A stretch of 56,266 nt of DNA from assembly GCA_024220525.1 (NCBI GenBank), contig JAMYWO010000057.1, positions 101,835-158,100 on the forward strand, given 5' to 3'. Positions 54,203 through 56,266 of the stretch are shown here, in pieces. Numbering within the stretch: the first letter of the stretch is position 1; each line of letters begins with the position of its first letter. The notes under the pieces were generated by a model. That model searched no databases and was not told where the DNA came from. It saw only the letters and a list, made by a program, of their open reading frames with translations. A program made the translations under genes and the position numbers. The DNA comes from Cochliopodium minus (lineage: Eukaryota > Discosea > Himatismenida > Cochliopodiidae).

Positions 54203-56259
54203 TTAATCAGGATTAAAAGAAGAAGCTAAAATAGAAAAAATAGATAAATGTCCCAAAAATCCAGGATAATTCGCGTAATCTGTCGGGAAAAAGTTGTGAT
54301 TTACAATGAAACTTCTGGTAGAGTTTGTCAAGTTGTTGGCGGTGTTGTGAAGGCTCGCGACCATTTTCAAACATTCATTTGGAGTCAAATCATGCAATAC
54401 AATCTTATCATGATGAAATTGTCTTATGTGTTTGTTTCTAAAGTTATTTTCATTCTAAAGAAATGAAAAATAATAAAAAAATAAAAGATAAACATACTTT
54501 GTTAGTTTTAGTTTTAGTTGGGGAAATTTGAAGTATATCCTCGAAAATAGACTTTTTGATCAAATCAACAACAAAGTTAGAAATGAGGCGGACAAACTTT
54601 GGATGGAAAACAGCGTTGTTCCACTCCTCCACGCTGATCCTGCTCTTCCTCTCATCCTCACTGTCGTTCTTGAACATGTTCTCCTCTTCTTCCGTTCTCA
54701 ATTTCTTCTCTTGCAAGTTTGAATTTAAAATTGACAGTTGAGGGTTGTTCTACAAAAAAAAATTTGAAAATGAAAAAATTTGAAAAAATATGAAAGAAAT
54801 GATAATAAAAACAAAAAATAAAGTATTTGAATAAATGAAAATTAAAAATAGAAAAAATTTAAGTTTAGATGTAAAAAAATTAAATTAAAAAATAGTAAAT
54901 AAAATTAATAAACAAAAAATGTGTTACCTTTTTGTTTTTGGACAAGATGGTAGTGGGAGAGACACCTCTATATTTGGGATGAAAGTTGAAAAAGGCAGAC
55001 TCATTCATGATGAGTATGATTTCGTTTTGTTGGAGAATGTTCAGTTTGAGTTGGAAGCCCTCGAGCTGTTGTCCTTGGAAGATTTTGTGAACAGGGATCA
55101 TAGAAGAGTTAGTCAAATTGAATTCTTTCTCTTTCTCTTTTTGTTTGTTAATTTCATTGTTTAAATTGTTGGTGTTGTTGTTAATGTTGTTAATGTTGTT
55201 AGTGTTGTTAGTGTTATTGTTATTATTTTTGTTGTTTGTATTTTGGGGTTGATCATTATTATCTCCGCTTTGTAAATTTTGTGTTGGATGTTCTGAAAAA
55301 TAAAAATAATTAAAATTAACGACAACATTAATATTTTAAAATTAAAAATAAAAAATAAAAATGACGAAAATTAAAATTAAAAAATAAATATAAACAATAA
55401 AAAAAATAACAAAAAATTTGATGAAATTTAAAAATTAATAAAGAAAAAATTTGAAATAATAGTAATAAAAAAAAAAATTTTCTTACCTTCATCAGTACCA
55501 CTTTTGTCATCCAATTTTTCATCGTTGGACAGTAAGTTGATTTCTTTGATGGACAAATTGGTTTTGTTTACTTTGTATATATGAACATTACCTTTTCAAA
55601 AAAAATTACAAATAAAAAAAAAATATATATAATTTGTAAATAAAAATAATAAATTAAAAAAAAAATAATAAATAAATAATAATAAAAAAAATAAAAATGA
55701 AAATATGATTCACAAATAATAAAAGACAAAAAATAAAATAAAATAAGATTAATAAATAATAAAAAAATGAAAAATAATTAAAATAAAATAAAATAAAATT
55801 TATAAATGTAAAAAAAAAGAATAAAAACAATTTTAATAAATAAAAAATAAAAATAATAAAAAATTCTACCAATGCTCACAAAAACTATTCCCCATTGCTT
55901 GTTATTGTCCACACCAATATTAAGTTTCATCAACACACCCCCCACTAATGACAAAGGAGATTTGACGGTGACGTTCTTTCGAATTTCTGGATCAAAGTTT
56001 TCGGAGATTTTTTTGGAGCCGTACACTTGTGATTCTGTTGTGAATTTCACTTGTGAAGATTGAGATGGTTGTTGGTTTGGAAACTAAAAATTAAATCAAA
56101 AATAAAATAAAAAAATAAAACAATAAAACAATAAAAAATAAACAATTTGAATAAAAATCTCGAAAAACTTTCGAAAATAATAAAAATAAAAAAAAGTTAA
56201 AAAAAATAAAAAATTTAAAATTCATAAGATTTTTTGAAAAATTTAAATAAATTTACCAT
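54203..56259 (-). CDS. Asn-rich protein, unrecognised; exon 1 reaches the window edge
   Basis: Exons (minus): 56257 to at least 56259 (start codon), 55870-56083, 55487-55591, 54928-55292, 54498-54749, 54203-54454; 396 residues if translation starts at 56259. The codon ATG is directly followed by the GTAAAT donor, and phase 0 is required, so a start codon alone in exon 1 is plausible; an earlier start outside the window cannot be excluded. After a folded N-terminal domain (VTVKSPLSLVGGVLMKLNIG) comes an Asn/Thr tract, then a second region (PVHKIFQGQQLEGFQLKLNI), a charged part, and a helical C-terminus (FHPKFVRLISNFVVDLIKKS). No family was recognised. Confidence 0.55.
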
Positions 56260-56266
56260 TGAAACA

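Overview
This is about 56 kb of very A+T-rich nuclear DNA from a unicellular, probably amoeboid eukaryote. The evidence is dense GT-AG introns (mostly 45-90 nt, nearly pure A/T), intron-interrupted genes on both strands, a nuclear tRNA-Trp, and eukaryotic families (NFX1, F-box, lysyl hydroxylase, plant-type Deg9, discoidin-like lectins, a pseudokinase). TAA, TGA and TAG are read as stops, and TAA and TGA end the genes modelled here. The lineage cannot be fixed from the window. Exon models were assembled by hand and tested by splice phase. Most junctions close exactly, but they remain predictions.

Layout. 0-3.7 kb: the 3' part of a Crinkler-like P-loop NTPase gene with 36-residue repeats, then the 3' half of a Deg9-like protease; a single N and a heptamer microsatellite separate them, so this looks like an assembly join. 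3.8-5.5 kb: tRNA-Trp(CCA) and an F-box/SPRY-like gene. 5.8-6.7 kb: a decayed duplicate of two genes that are intact at 42-46 kb. 6.8-13.6 kb: a two-pass membrane protein, a predicted myristoylated protein, a seven-pass receptor-like protein and a tail-anchored ankyrin protein. 13.9-19.2 kb: poorly conserved small genes, a LINE remnant, a perfect GC-rich palindrome and two further single-N positions. 19.4-23.5 kb: a coiled-coil pseudokinase and a leucine-rich-repeat protein. 23.8-30.2 kb: a remarkable secreted collagen-like protein fused to bacterial-type ectodomains, an NTF2-like secreted protein and two small helical proteins. 30.4-38 kb: an NFX1 homologue and a full-length PLOD-type lysyl hydroxylase. 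38-46.7 kb: two discoidin-like genes, a D-2-hydroxyacid dehydrogenase, small secreted, GPI-like and membrane proteins. 47.5-54.1 kb: a 21-exon M1 aminopeptidase with 8-, 13- and 12-nt exons. 54.2 kb-end: an unrecognised Asn-rich protein whose start codon appears to sit just before an intron.

The best candidate for an undescribed system is the pair formed by the secreted collagen-like protein (about 42 Gly-X-Y triplets, mostly Gly-Asp-Lys) and the PLOD-like lysyl hydroxylase 8.6 kb away. Gly-X-Lys-Gly is the sequence that lysyl hydroxylases recognise. Both proteins carry signal peptides, and the hydroxylase keeps its iron and 2-oxoglutarate residues. This suggests a protist collagen-modification pathway. 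The N-terminal part of the collagen-like protein resembles secreted proteins of myxobacteria, and a bacterial-type Ig-like domain follows it, so the gene looks assembled by lateral transfer and then intron gain.

Mobile DNA is modest: one 5'-truncated LINE, a small TA-flanked MITE family, a second dispersed repeat of about 110 bp, and (TAAAAAA)n tracts inside introns.
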